Program-made: the position numbers and the translations under genes
Shown here: positions 17,126 through 26,097 of the stretch, one piece after another
How the letters are laid out: each line of letters begins with the position of its first letter
Position numbering within the stretch: the stretch's first letter is position 1
Assembly (NCBI GenBank): GCA_014204435.1
Contig: JACHLF010000009.1
Location: forward strand, 1 to 64,000
Source of the DNA: Mycobacteroides chelonae
GTDB lineage: Bacteria; Actinomycetota; Actinomycetes; Mycobacteriales; Mycobacteriaceae
Direction: 5' to 3'
Length of the DNA: 64,000 nucleotides
Notes under the pieces: generated by a model
What the model saw: only the letters and a program-made list of their open reading frames with translations
Told to the model about the DNA's origin: nothing
Database searches by the model: none

Positions 17126-17157
17126 ATTAATTTGGATGCAAGCGCATTCAGATTAAT
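17126..17157. promoter_or_regulatory. Probable TetR operator between fadE-like pair and tetR
   Basis: ATTAATTTGGATGC (17126-17139), spacer AAGC, and GCATTCAGATTAAT (17144-17157) form an inverted repeat matching at 12 of 14 pairs. It lies 48 bases upstream of the dehydrogenase ATG and 46 bases upstream of the TetR ATG. It is the natural site for autoregulation plus control of the acyl-CoA dehydrogenase operon. Confidence 0.65.
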
Positions 17158-17203
17158 GCCCGTTCTGTTCGCAGGCAATACCGGCTCCTGTAAGACTGGG
17201 CGG

Positions 17204-17830
17204 ATGTCGTCTCCAGCCGGCCGGTCGTACAGCGGCCTCCCCGCCGACGAGCGCCTCGCGCGGCGTCGGCAGCGACTGCTTGAGGTGGGCCTTGACATCC
17301 TCGGTGCCCCGGATGGGCCCGGCGACCTGACCCTTCGCGCCGTCTGTCAGCGTTCGGGGCTGGCGCAGCGGTACTTCTACGAAAGTTTTACCGATAAGGA
17401 CGAATTCGCGGTCGCGATCTTCGACTGGGCGATCGAAGGCCTAGCGTCGACCATCGAAGCGGAGGTCGCCGCCGCCCCGCCACGCCTGCAGGTGCGGGCG
17501 GGGATTACCAGCGTGGTTCGGGCCGTCAATGCCGACCGTCGCATCGGGCAGCTGCTGTACAGCCCCAGTCAGGTCAATCCGGTGTTGGTGCGCAAGCGAT
17601 TCGAGGCAACGGCGATGTTCGTCTCATTGTTCGCCCAGCATCTGTACGACTGGTTCCGCCGTGATGATCAGGGCAATCTGCCCGTGCTCGCACACTTCGT
17701 GGTGGGCGGTGTCGGGCAGGCTGTCTCGGCATGGCTGCATGGTGATGTCGCGGTCGATGAGGGCGAGCTCGTCGAGCAGCTGGTGGACATGTTGCTGGCC
17801 CACGGGCCGGCGGGGTCCGCGCAGCGCTAA
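17204..17830 (+). CDS. TetR-family transcriptional regulator
   Basis: A 208-residue repressor. The N-terminal HTH is DLTLRAVCQRSGLAQRYFYESFTDKDEF, with the conserved Y-FY-F pattern; the C-terminal half is the ligand-binding helical domain. ATG 17204 is chosen because the longer frame from 17117 would run through the operator. Divergent from two acyl-CoA dehydrogenases, it probably senses an acyl-CoA or lipid intermediate. Confidence 0.88.
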   Translation: MSSPAGRSYSGLPADERLARRRQRLLEVGLDILGAPDGPGDLTLRAVCQRSGLAQRYFYESFTDKDEFAVAIFDWAIEGLASTIEAEVAAAPPRLQVRAGITSVVRAVNADRRIGQLLYSPSQVNPVLVRKRFEATAMFVSLFAQHLYDWFRRDDQGNLPVLAHFVVGGVGQAVSAWLHGDVAVDEGELVEQLVDMLLAHGPAGSAQR

Positions 17831-17901
17831 GCCTCGGTCACAGCGGGGGTTTCCCCTCTTTTCCCTGCATGGAAGGCTCATCAAACCGTTAGCATCCGAG
17901 C

Positions 17902-18678
17902 GTGACCTGGCTGAATACCTGGTGGCGCTACGACGTGGTGGATGGATACAAGGGTCCCCTGCTACTGGGGTTCGTCGCGTTCGTGGTGACCTTCGTGGTG
18001 ACTCGCACGATTACTCGGCTCATTCGGGACGGACGGGGGCCTTTTCACAACATTTCCGGCGGCGGAGTCCACATTCACCATTCGGTGCCCGGTGTGCTGC
18101 TGTTGATCGTCGGCGGTTTCACGGCCTTGGGTTCTCCGCCGTTGTCGGTGTGGACCTACATGGCGGGCCTGCTGGTGGGGGTCGGAGCATCGTTGGTGCT
18201 CGACGAGTTCGCGATGATCTTCCACTTGGAGGACGTGTACTGGTCCAACGAAGGACAGTTATCGGTCGATATGGTCACGCTGGCCACGGCATGCATCGGC
18301 TTGGCCGCGGTCGGGGTGTCACCGGTGAACGTGGACGGCCTGACCGGCGTTGTAGCGATCGCCCGCGGCGTCGCAGTGATGCTGCTGTTGGTCCACCTTG
18401 CGTTGGTGGCAATCACCGCGTTGAAGGGGAAGTACCCGACCGCGATGATAGGGATCTTCCTGGCACCCCTTGCTTGGGTGGCAGCCTTTCGCCTCGCCCG
18501 GCCGACATCGCCATGGGCGCGCTGGCGCTATTCAGCGGCAAAGCTCACCCGGGCGCGGCAGCGGGCGTTGGCGTTCGATCACCGGTGGGGACCGGTGCGC
18601 CAACGTTGGCTCGACGCTATCGGCGGAACACCGACACCTGAACTCCCTCACGCGCCGACGGACTCGCGGACCAGTTGA
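17902..18678 (+). CDS. Integral membrane protein with HIHH motif
   Basis: A 258-residue membrane protein from GTG 17902 with about five or six hydrophobic helices. A soluble-facing His-rich loop VHIHHSVPGVLLL follows GPFHNISGGG, and LDEFAMIFHLEDVYW follows a helix. The conserved His/Glu residues could bind a metal, but I know no assigned function for the family. The 3' end overlaps the opposite-strand DUF1802 gene by 31 bases. Confidence 0.75.
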   Translation: MTWLNTWWRYDVVDGYKGPLLLGFVAFVVTFVVTRTITRLIRDGRGPFHNISGGGVHIHHSVPGVLLLIVGGFTALGSPPLSVWTYMAGLLVGVGASLVLDEFAMIFHLEDVYWSNEGQLSVDMVTLATACIGLAAVGVSPVNVDGLTGVVAIARGVAVMLLLVHLALVAITALKGKYPTAMIGIFLAPLAWVAAFRLARPTSPWARWRYSAAKLTRARQRALAFDHRWGPVRQRWLDAIGGTPTPELPHAPTDSRTS

Positions 18679-19196
18679 GCGATTTCGGTCAGTGCCGACT
18701 CCGGGCGCACCGGCGCTGCCCATTGTGGTTCGACCTCCAGCTGCACCCAGCTGGAGCAACCGCGATGTTCATCGCCGCGACGCATTCGTGCCGGGGTGAC
18801 CAACGGGTACGCACGCACCACCAATGCCGTCAGGCGGTGTTTGGGCCGAAAGTCCAAGCGGTCTTCGCGAATTGATTTGGTTGTCCAGATATGCAGCGCG
18901 GTAATGGCTTCGAGCGCCTCGGGCCGGTAGACCTCGATCGCGGCGACGACTTCAGCCCCGGCGCGCACCACGACTTCTGCTTCGGTGCTATCGGCGGCTG
19001 CCCGTTCCAGTAGGTCTCGATGCTCTGGCCGCACCCGCTCGGCATGACCGTGTACGGCCGTCGGAAAGAGCAGGAACCGTGAATCGGTGAGTGCAAAACG
19101 CTTCTCGTGAATTCCGCCCTTGCGCAGCAGGACCGTCTGCCTGCCGTCGAGCAGGGCATGCACGGCCGCGCTCCATTCCTTCAGCGCGGTGGTCAC
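18648..19196 (-). CDS. DUF1802 family protein
   Basis: A 182-residue protein with the DUF1802 pattern: LLDGRQTVLLRKGGIHEKRFAL near the N-terminus, FLLFPTAVHGHAERV, and a central ALHIWTTKSIREDRL region. Function unknown. It starts at ATG 19194-19196 and ends convergent with the membrane gene. Confidence 0.8.
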   Translation of the reverse strand: MTTALKEWSAAVHALLDGRQTVLLRKGGIHEKRFALTDSRFLLFPTAVHGHAERVRPEHRDLLERAAADSTEAEVVVRAGAEVVAAIEVYRPEALEAITALHIWTTKSIREDRLDFRPKHRLTALVVRAYPLVTPARMRRGDEHRGCSSWVQLEVEPQWAAPVRPESALTEIAQLVRESVGA

Positions 19197-19205
19197 ATCG
19201 TGAGA

Positions 19206-20093
19206 CTACGGCCGGGGCGTCACCAGCACCGGGCACGTGGCCTTGTGGATCAGCGCATGGCTGGTGGATCCCAGGAAGAAACCCGAGATGTCTCCGCGCC
19301 CGCGGCTGCCCGTGACGATCAACTGCGCGCCGGCTGCCTTGTGAAGCAGGACATCGGCGGGATGCCCGACCGCGACCACGCGCTGAACGGATACGTCCGG
19401 GTACTTCTCCTGCCACCCGGACAGACGTTCGGCAAGAATCTGTTCCTGGCGGTGCTCCTCCCGGGCCGAATCCATCGCGCTCCAGGCCGTGTATGCGTAC
19501 ACGTACCCGGGCGGAATGTTGTTCCACACGTGGACGGCTACGAGCTCGGCGTCCCGCATAGCGGCCTCCTCGAATGCCCATCCAAGGGCGCCGTCGCTGG
19601 AATCGGAGTCGGCGACTCCCACTACTACGGGACCGCCGGGCGCTGCCGTGGGTTCCCTGACCACGACAACGGGACTGTGTCCCTTGGCCGTCAACGACAC
19701 CGACACCGAGCCGGCCATCATCCCGGTGAATCCGCCCAGACCACTGGAGCCGAGCACCGTCATGACAGCATGCCGGGACAGTTCGACCAGGATTGCCACC
19801 GGTTTACCGATGGCCTTGACCGTGGACACCTCGACATTCGGGTGCAGGGCATAGATGTGATCCTTGGCCTGATTGAGAAACTCGGCTCCGTCGGTCTCGA
19901 AGTGCTGGAAGAAGCTGGCCGAAGCTCCGAGGTTGTATCCCTGCCCGAAACTGCTCCGATCGACGGCGTGAACCAGCGTCAGTGGCAGATTCCGACGCTG
20001 GGCTTCGGCGCCGGCCCATGTCAGGGCATATAGCGCGGACGTCGACCCGTCGATACCGACGAGAATGTGGGGGTTTGGGGTCGTGGTGGTCAT
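19206..20093 (-). CDS. Tandem-domain universal stress protein
   Basis: A 295-residue protein with two UspA domains. Each has an ATP-binding G-2X-G-9X-G(S/T) element: VLGSSGLGGFTGMMAGSVS in the first and VTGSRGRGDISGFFLGSTS in the second. Mycobacterial two-domain Usps are commonly induced by hypoxia or nitric oxide. A strong AGGAGCT ribosome-binding site precedes ATG 20093. The longer frame from 20168 lacks a ribosome-binding site and was not chosen. I looked for a DosR box upstream and did not find a convincing one. Confidence 0.88.
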   Translation of the reverse strand: MTTTTPNPHILVGIDGSTSALYALTWAGAEAQRRNLPLTLVHAVDRSSFGQGYNLGASASFFQHFETDGAEFLNQAKDHIYALHPNVEVSTVKAIGKPVAILVELSRHAVMTVLGSSGLGGFTGMMAGSVSVSLTAKGHSPVVVVREPTAAPGGPVVVGVADSDSSDGALGWAFEEAAMRDAELVAVHVWNNIPPGYVYAYTAWSAMDSAREEHRQEQILAERLSGWQEKYPDVSVQRVVAVGHPADVLLHKAAGAQLIVTGSRGRGDISGFFLGSTSHALIHKATCPVLVTPRP

Positions 20094-20309
20094 AGCTCCT
20101 CCGGTCAGGTAGGGCGATTGCTCCATCTCCCACGCTATTAACCCTCCGTCGTGGCTCCCATGGCCCAAAATCCCTACTGTCAGTGACTTTCAGCCATACA
20201 AAAGTGCGCTGCATCACGTGGTGGGCTGGTGATTGGTGTTGGCAGAGACCCCATTTGAAGCTGTAGGTCCAATAGATAGCAGGCCTAAGGACTCTTGATA
20301 GCCTGCTAG

Positions 20310-20323
20310 CGTTGTCGACAACG
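20310..20323. promoter_or_regulatory. Palindrome upstream of the hemophore-related gene
   Basis: A perfect 14-bp palindrome CGTTGTCGACAACG sits 56 bases before the ATG at 20380. It does not match the IdeR box. It may be an operator or a chance dyad. Confidence 0.35.
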
Positions 20324-20379
20324 GAATCTCGCCGATCGTCGATCTGGGCGTCGGGGGAACTGGCGGAAGGTAGACGAAC

Positions 20380-20712
20380 ATGGCTTTGACGGCGAAGTTG
20401 ATTGTTGGTTCTGGCGCGGTGGCGTTGTCCCTTGTTTCCGGTGGTGGAATCGGCTCCGCGGACCCGGATGTAACCGCGATCGTCAACACCACGTGCACCT
20501 ATCGGCAAATCATGGCGGCACTGAACGAGCAGTCTCCCGCGGCGGCGCAGCAGGTCAATGCGAACCCGATCGCCGGTGCATGGCTGCAGCAGTTCGTGGC
20601 TTCACCGAAGCCGAAGCGTCAGCAGATGGTCAACGAGGTCAGGGGCATGCCCGCTGTTCAGGAGTACACCGTCCTGATCAACCAGGTCGCCAGCTCATGC
20701 CGTAACTACTGA
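20380..20712 (+). CDS. Hemophore-related exported protein (Rv0203-like family)
   Basis: A 110-residue protein with a signal peptide (KLIVGSGAVALSLVSGGGIGSADP). A short helical domain follows with Cys at about 39 (NTTCTYRQIMAAL) and near the C-terminus (VASSCRNY), which could form a disulfide. The NANPIAG and RQQMVNEVRGMP segments match small mycobacterial heme-binding exported proteins. Heme binding is inferred from the family; the key ligands are not obvious. Confidence 0.75.
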   Translation: MALTAKLIVGSGAVALSLVSGGGIGSADPDVTAIVNTTCTYRQIMAALNEQSPAAAQQVNANPIAGAWLQQFVASPKPKRQQMVNEVRGMPAVQEYTVLINQVASSCRNY

Positions 20713-21050
20713 TCGGTGATTTCCTCGGCGCTGCCGGGTGGTGGCTGCGCCCAGCTGCACCGCGGTCACGCGGCGATGGTGGAACAGACCGGTGCACGCA
20801 TCGCGGTTATTTTCGGGCATCGCGCTACACCATGGATCCGGTGTTCATCGCGGAAAGCTGGGTGACGCAGGCGTACGGTGCTTGAGCTCCGTACACCGCG
20901 CTATTAATGCTCTGCTCACAGTAGGCCGCTGGTGGGATGTGAACAGATTGAGATGTACCGGTGAATTGCGGGCAGCGTCCGGGAAATTGGATGGACCTAG
21001 CGTGTGCGCATGAAAGCGACACCCGGAGGGCGCAACATGGGCGGTGAACG
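20713..21050. other. Interval with a possible small relic
   Basis: About 340 bases with no supported gene. On the minus strand a frame ending at 20825 contains YCEQSINSAVYGAQAPYACV, then QLSAMNTG, which looks more protein-like than its surroundings. It has no clear start and no recognised family. Confidence 0.3.
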
Positions 21051-21341
21051 GTGAGCAGCCTGGTCACGGTCGTCGATCCGATTCTTCCCGGTCGGAGCGC
21101 CGACCTGCGGCAGGCGCAGTACTACCAAGATGTTCTCGGTGAGCTGCGGGCGGTCGCGCGACGAGAACTGGACGACCATCTCGCTGCTCTGGAGCGAAGA
21201 AGGCAGAGCGGCAAGCCGTCCAGCCTTTCGCGACTGCATCGGCTCGTCGGTGCTAAGCGAGCGGAATTGGCCGCCCTGGATCAGTTGTTGGTGGCGTTGA
21301 GCGATCGCTTCGGCGACCACTCGACCCTGTCAGCCGGGTAG
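21051..21341 (+). CDS. Hypothetical helical protein
   Basis: A 96-residue protein from GTG 21051, mostly charged helices (RQAQYYQDVLGELRAVARREL then LAALERRRQSGK) and probably a coiled coil. No family recognised. Its 3' end overlaps the relic of a flavin monooxygenase on the opposite strand. Confidence 0.5.
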   Translation: MSSLVTVVDPILPGRSADLRQAQYYQDVLGELRAVARRELDDHLAALERRRQSGKPSSLSRLHRLVGAKRAELAALDQLLVALSDRFGDHSTLSAG

Positions 21342-21630
21342 CGGGGCGCGACGGTACGACGCGCCCGGGTGGGGTTCTCGGTCAGATAGGGGCCGTGACC
21401 GCTGAGATGCTCACGCAGGGTATGCCTTTGGCGCCGATGCGGAATCCGGCCACTGCGACGAAGCTCGGGTACCACCAGGCGTGCCAAATCGACGAAGGTG
21501 CCGGGCTTGGTCACATACGCGGCGTTGAACCCGTCGATGTCGGCCTCGTCGACCCAGCGTTCCAATTCGTCCGGGACATCGGACGCCGAGCCGACGAGAA
21601 CTGTCCCCCACCCGCCGATCCCGATCGGTC
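21281..21630 (-). pseudogene. C-terminal relic of an LLM-class flavin monooxygenase
   Basis: The leftward sequence carries GGWGTVLVGSASDVPDELERW, then WVDEADIDGFNAAYVTKPGTF, LVVPELRRSGRIP and TLREHLSGHGPYL. That is the C-terminal block of NtaA/SnaA/DszA-type (nitrilotriacetate monooxygenase family) enzymes. Only the last roughly 110 residues of some 440 remain, joined directly to the MFS relic. Confidence 0.7.
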
Positions 21631-22370
21631 AATCCAACCTGACTGTCCTTTCCGAACTGGTCCTGAAGGTATGTCAGCGAGTACATGGTCGGCAGTACGA
21701 ACAAGGCGATCTGGGACAGCTGTAAGCCGTTGGTGAGCAGCATATTACGGGGCTGTGTGCGCACTACTTCCACTACGGGCAAGCGCGCCACCTTGCCGCG
21801 CTCACGCACCTGCCGGAAACACTGCCGAGTCACTGAGTCGTAGTCGGGCCGCCAGGCCGACGATCACCAACACGACGCTGCTCAGGAACGGGATCCGCCA
21901 TCCGTAGGCGAGAAACTCCTCGGGCCCGGTGAGGGCGCGGGTCAGACCGAACAAACCGCGGCGGCCTGGCGGGGCATGCTCGACAGAGAGCAGCGCGGCT
22001 CCTCCCCGTTCCGTCCCCTCCGAAAGCCCTTGGATAACGCGAAGTGTGGCAAGCGCGGCCGGTGCCAGGACATCCGCATGGGCGTAGGTCGGCGGCGCGC
22101 CGACGAGAACGGCCTTGCGTCGCAGGCGGTCACCCAAATGTCCGGCGATCACGGCCTCGATGGGGCGGGCGCCGAAACCCGCCGCGTATGTGGCGAACGA
22201 GGCGAGTGTCCCTGCCGTCGGTGAGGCGGTCGGGAAGAACAGCGGCGTGAGAACCAATGCCGCGGCCGTTGCGTACAGGTAGAAGTCGTACCACTCGATC
22301 GTGGTACCGACTATGCAGCTCAGCGCGACGGTGCGGGCCGCGGGTATGCGCCGGGTGTTCGGTGGAAACC
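21631..22370 (-). pseudogene. Decayed MFS (metabolite:H+ symporter-type) transporter
   Basis: Fragments in more than one frame follow the MHS-family order. VALSCIVGTTIEWYDFYLYAT is followed by LTPLFFPTASPTAGTLASFA, GARPIEAVIAGHLGDR, and LATLRVIQGLSEG with GGAALLSVEHAPPGRRG. AYGWRIPFLSS comes next, and after a frame change near 21830, FRQVRERGKVARLPVVEVV to SLTYLQDQFGKDSQVGLT. Several short stretches found in intact members are missing, and the C-terminal six helices are lost. No proper start codon remains. Transport is impossible. Confidence 0.75.
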
Positions 22371-22400
22371 TTTGCGCTCAGCGGGATTTCAGCGCCGGGG

Positions 22401-22883
22401 CTAGTAGCGCTCGGCTCGCATGTCGGGCTGCGAATCCTCCAAGGGGGTAAGGATCGTCGCGAGCCATGTCATCGTCAGTGTGGCCGAGGCAAGTGAAGCG
22501 AGCAGTGTCCACACCAAAGGATCGGATCCGTCAGCGGTCTGATGCCACCACAGTGCGGCCAGGCTCGTCACCGTGCCGAGTGCGGCAGTGTAGGCCGCCG
22601 CGCAACACCACCGGAAGCGCCGTCGGCGAAGTGCCAGCAGCGAGACGACACAGGCGACCAGGAACATGGTGGACGTCGCCGGAACCACGGCGTGGACATG
22701 CAGCGACGGGCTGTCATGCGCACCGAGGTTCGCCCAGCGGCTCACCGCGGCCACACCCAGGACGAGGGCCGCGAGTAGCGCCGTCCATCGGCGTGGCCGG
22801 CTCATCCAGACGTCCTCAAGCACGCCGCGCTCTATCGCGCGCAGTGTGTCCTCAAACCCAACGTCGTGGCGCTGCGTCTTCAC
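22401..22883 (-). CDS. Hypothetical four-helix membrane protein
   Basis: A 160-residue protein from GTG 22883 with a soluble N-terminus and about four hydrophobic helices (WTALLAALVLGVAAVS; VVPATSTMFLVACVVSLLAL; CCAAAYTAALGTVTSLAAL; LASLASATLTMTWLATIL). No family recognised. Composition and membrane pattern support a real gene. Confidence 0.6.
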   Translation of the reverse strand: MKTQRHDVGFEDTLRAIERGVLEDVWMSRPRRWTALLAALVLGVAAVSRWANLGAHDSPSLHVHAVVPATSTMFLVACVVSLLALRRRRFRWCCAAAYTAALGTVTSLAALWWHQTADGSDPLVWTLLASLASATLTMTWLATILTPLEDSQPDMRAERY

Positions 22884-22986
22884 TTGATGCCTCCCAAATC
22901 CGAACGTCTCTGAGACTAGAGGTCGGATGCGGTGGCGCGGCAGTTCCGTGCCACGTGGCGCAGGTAGTGCTAGCTCGCGGCCGTGA

Positions 22987-23382
22987 ACCTGTTCACCCAG
23001 CTGGGCCGCGCTGTGGGCAGCCGTTTCGGACTTGCCCGACCAGGCGTTTTCGCAGCCGTCCGGTTGCGCGGGCTGGCTTGTGCGTGATCTCGTCTGTCAT
23101 TTGATCAACGACGCGCAGGATGTGCTGATCACCCGAGCGACACCCAGCAACGCGACACCGACACGCGATGCGGTGACCTACTGGGAGGTCCTTGAGCCGC
23201 CGCCCACCGGGGGCCTAGCCCGCACCCGCCGGATGGTGGAACAGATCGCCGGATGTGAATTCCCGGTCGAGACCTTCGATCAGGATCCGATCTTGTCGGC
23301 ACCGGCCGACGCGTTCTCACTCCGGCCCGGGCCCGCGAACTCGGAGTTTCGCTGCCGCAGGCTGCCAGTTTTCCTGGCCTGA
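22987..23382 (+). pseudogene. Maleylpyruvate-isomerase/mycothiol S-transferase N-terminal-like protein, broken start
   Basis: The frame reads SWAALWAAVSDLPDQAFSQP, then GCAGWLVRDLVCHLINDAQDV and AVTYWEVLEPP. The C(A)GWxVRDLVxHL motif marks the DinB-like mycothiol-dependent maleylpyruvate isomerase N-terminal fold. Upstream the frame is closed by TGA at 22984 and only a TTG at 23032 is available, after conserved residues. Normal members are over 200 residues; here both ends seem lost. Confidence 0.6.
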
Positions 23383-23447
23383 GCCCAGGACGAATAGGTA
23401 TCTAGACGGGTAGACCATTTACCGGGGTCCGCGGCTAGCATTGGGAC

Positions 23448-24929
23448 ATGACAACGCAGTTTGACGCCGTCATCGTCGGAGCCGGTTTCGGCGGCATGGG
23501 CGCAGCGATTCAGCTCAAGGAGCTGGGCCTGACCAATCTCGCGATCCTGGATCGCGAGGACGACCTCGGTGGTACGTGGCATGTCAACCACTACCCCGGT
23601 CTGGCCGTCGACATCCCGTCGGCGACCTATTCGTACTCGTTCGAGCCCAACCCCTACTGGTCGCGGTTGTTCGCGCCGGGTTCTGAGCTCAAGCAGTACG
23701 CCAGCCATGTGGCCGAGAAGCACGATCTGCGCAAGTACATGCGTTTCAACACCCCGGTGTCGGGTGCGCGCTGGGACGAGGAAGAGCAGCATTGGGTTGT
23801 CGCCACCGAATCCGGCGATACCGTCACCGGCAAGTACCTGCTGACGGCCACAGGCTACCTGTCGCAGCCGAAGATGCCCGATATCGAGGGCATCGAGACC
23901 TTTGCCGGGAAGGTCATCCACACCACCAAGTGGGACAATACCTATCGCGCTGCCGGGCACAAGATCGGTCTGATCGGCACCGGCGCCACCGCCGTTCAGC
24001 TCATCCCCGAACTGGCCAAGGACGCGCGACACCTGACGGTGTATCAGCGCACCCCGATCTGGGTGGTGCCCAAGGCCGACGCGAAGGTGCCCGACGTGAT
24101 CAAGAAGCTCTTCGCCAAGGTGCCACGGACGCAAAAGATCGCTCGCACCGTGGGTTCGGCGATCCTTGAGGTGATCATGGTGGGCGGCGTCCTGCATTTC
24201 CGCCAGTTCCGGCAGGCCAACAACGGGGCCGCGATGCTGGCCAAGGCGCATTTGTTCGCACAGGTGCGCGATCGCGAGCTGCGCCGCAAGCTGACACCCG
24301 ATTACGACTTCGGCTGCAAGCGGCCGACCTTCTCCAACACCTACTTCCGCGCGTTCGCCAAGAAAAACGTCAGCCTGGAGACGGAGTCGATCGCACGCAT
24401 CGAGCCTGATGGCATCGTCACCGCGGATGGTCGTAAGACCGTCATGGACACGTTGGTGCTGGCCACCGGTTTCAATCTCTGGGAATCAGCCTTTCCGGCG
24501 TTCGAGGTGATAGGACGGGAGGACTACAACCTTGGAAAATTCTGGCGGGACAACCGTTTCCAGGCATTCGAGGGCATCGCGGTGCCGAAGTTCCCCAACC
24601 TGTTGACGCTCAACGGACCGTACTCGTACAGCGGATTGTCCTACTTCGACACCATCGAGTCGCAGATGCGCCACATGAAGCGGCTGTTCGGTGAAATGGC
24701 ACGCACCGGAACGCAAACCTTCGAGGTCACCGACGAGGCCAACACCGAATTCCTCGACCGGATGGTCGGCAACCTGGACAACTCGGTGTTCTATCTCGGC
24801 AGCTGCCAGACTGCGCGAAGCTACTACTTCAACCAGCACGGTGAGGCCGCGTTGTTGCGGCCAACCTCGACAGCCAGCGCCTACAAGGAGCAGGAGTCCT
24901 TCCCGCTGGAGGCGTACCAACTCGCGTAG
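23448..24929 (+). CDS. Flavin-containing / Baeyer-Villiger-type monooxygenase
   Basis: A 493-residue FAD/NADPH monooxygenase. FAD site: VIVGAGFGGMGAAIQLKELG at the N-terminus. Fingerprint FxGxxxHxxxW: FAGKVIHTTKW near residue 152. NADPH site: IGLIGTGATAVQLIPEL near 173. This fingerprint is typical of Baeyer-Villiger monooxygenases, which insert oxygen into ketones; mycobacterial members also include EthA-like prodrug activators. Substrate unknown. It converges with the FhuF-like gene. Confidence 0.9.
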   Translation: MTTQFDAVIVGAGFGGMGAAIQLKELGLTNLAILDREDDLGGTWHVNHYPGLAVDIPSATYSYSFEPNPYWSRLFAPGSELKQYASHVAEKHDLRKYMRFNTPVSGARWDEEEQHWVVATESGDTVTGKYLLTATGYLSQPKMPDIEGIETFAGKVIHTTKWDNTYRAAGHKIGLIGTGATAVQLIPELAKDARHLTVYQRTPIWVVPKADAKVPDVIKKLFAKVPRTQKIARTVGSAILEVIMVGGVLHFRQFRQANNGAAMLAKAHLFAQVRDRELRRKLTPDYDFGCKRPTFSNTYFRAFAKKNVSLETESIARIEPDGIVTADGRKTVMDTLVLATGFNLWESAFPAFEVIGREDYNLGKFWRDNRFQAFEGIAVPKFPNLLTLNGPYSYSGLSYFDTIESQMRHMKRLFGEMARTGTQTFEVTDEANTEFLDRMVGNLDNSVFYLGSCQTARSYYFNQHGEAALLRPTSTASAYKEQESFPLEAYQLA

Positions 24930-24941
24930 GTGTTCCCGGTA

Positions 24942-25616
24942 CTAGCCCAGGACGCAGTCGCCGCAGACCGCGGAGCGATCGTTGGCCAGCTGATAGATGA
25001 GGCAGCAGCTGCGCCTGCGGAAATCCGGTCCGGCACGGAGGACGCCGTCATCGATGCGCGGATCGCGCAGGTAGGTGTCGGCCACTTCCCAGGCGGCTTC
25101 GGTCAGCTCGGGCCGTGATGCGGCGATGACCTTGACGGCGCTGTTGACGGCCGATCCGACGTTTCCCCACAGAACGCGGCCGCTTATCCCGGCTTCGTCG
25201 ATCACACGCTGGGTGATGGATTCGATGACGGTCCCGGGCGCGGTGCCTGTCTCCCCCACTCGTTCGACCACAGACAGCGGATATGGGCCGCCCAGTTGGT
25301 CCTGCCACCATAGATCGCCCGGCTCTTGGGAGATTGTCGGTTCACCGCAGGTGGCGGCGGCGATGGACGGCGCCAGGACGCGGGCGACCAAGCCGAGATG
25401 GGCGACGGAGGCCGCCACTCGCAGGTCGACTTCGGCGGGGTTGTTCGGCACACGGGCGGCGAGACTGCTGCGCACGCTGCTGATCCGGTTCCGGAGTATG
25501 TCTGATCCGCCGGTCAGCTCTGCCATGGGTCGCCACGGCGGTCTCGGGATATCCGTGGTGGCGTGCGTTTCGACCGCGAAGAAGGGCCCGAAGGCCGACC
25601 GTTCCACCGCAAGCAC
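24942..25616 (-). CDS. FhuF-like [2Fe-2S] siderophore-iron reductase family protein
   Basis: A 224-residue protein whose C-terminus carries the FhuF cluster motif C-C-X10-C-X2-C: RRSCCLIYQLANDRSAVCGDC. The N-terminal part is the helical FhuF domain. Such proteins bind [2Fe-2S] and reduce ferric siderophores in the cytoplasm. It starts with GTG at 25616. I saw no IdeR box upstream. Confidence 0.8.
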   Translation of the reverse strand: MLAVERSAFGPFFAVETHATTDIPRPPWRPMAELTGGSDILRNRISSVRSSLAARVPNNPAEVDLRVAASVAHLGLVARVLAPSIAAATCGEPTISQEPGDLWWQDQLGGPYPLSVVERVGETGTAPGTVIESITQRVIDEAGISGRVLWGNVGSAVNSAVKVIAASRPELTEAAWEVADTYLRDPRIDDGVLRAGPDFRRRSCCLIYQLANDRSAVCGDCVLG

Positions 25617-25726
25617 ATACAGATGATGTCATCAGCGCTATCAAGATCGCGCGCCGGCGAGGCATTGGGATGAGGTTGCTCTGCGTCCGCTCCATCGATA
25701 GGCAGTGCGCGCGAAAGGTGTGTCTG

Positions 25727-26070
25727 GTGGCTGAGCAGGTCGGGGAACTCACAACTGTCCATTTCGAGTACCACTACGCGTAGCCGGCGCACAGAGTGTG
25801 GTCGATCCTTACCTCGCCACAGCTGTTCGGCCAGTGGGTCCGGGACTTTGAGACGACGAGCTGTTGGCTTACCGGATGACCACCCGCGACGGCTCCATCG
25901 CCATCGACTCCCGCTGGACGTTGAATCCGGACTCGGAGGGAACCCGATTGGTGGTCGACGCCGCCGGATTCGACCCGGACGAGCAGGATCAGATGCGGTT
26001 CCGGCAGTTGTATCTGGTCGGGTGGCCTGCGGTGCTGGGGCGCATCGACGAGCTCCTGCGCGAGCGATGA
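25727..26070 (+). pseudogene. SRPBCC-domain protein with stop codon and frameshift
   Basis: From GTG 25727 the frame reads VAEQVGELTTVHFEYHYA, meets TAG at 25781, and goes on PAHRVWSILTSPQLFGQWVRD. It then shifts frame near 25850 to AYRMTTRDGSIAIDSRW, then GTRLVVDAAGFDPDEQDQM and a TGA at 26068. The joined sequence is a START/Bet v1-like (SRPBCC) domain of normal length, about 115 residues. Two independent lesions inactivate it. Confidence 0.65.
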
Positions 26071-26097
26071 CCGCACAGAAGCTTGTGACATGCCTGG

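Noticed and set aside
20094..20200. DosR box upstream of the tandem universal stress protein
   Set aside because: Only half-like GGGA/TCCC elements are present; no 20-bp symmetric match to the DosR consensus.
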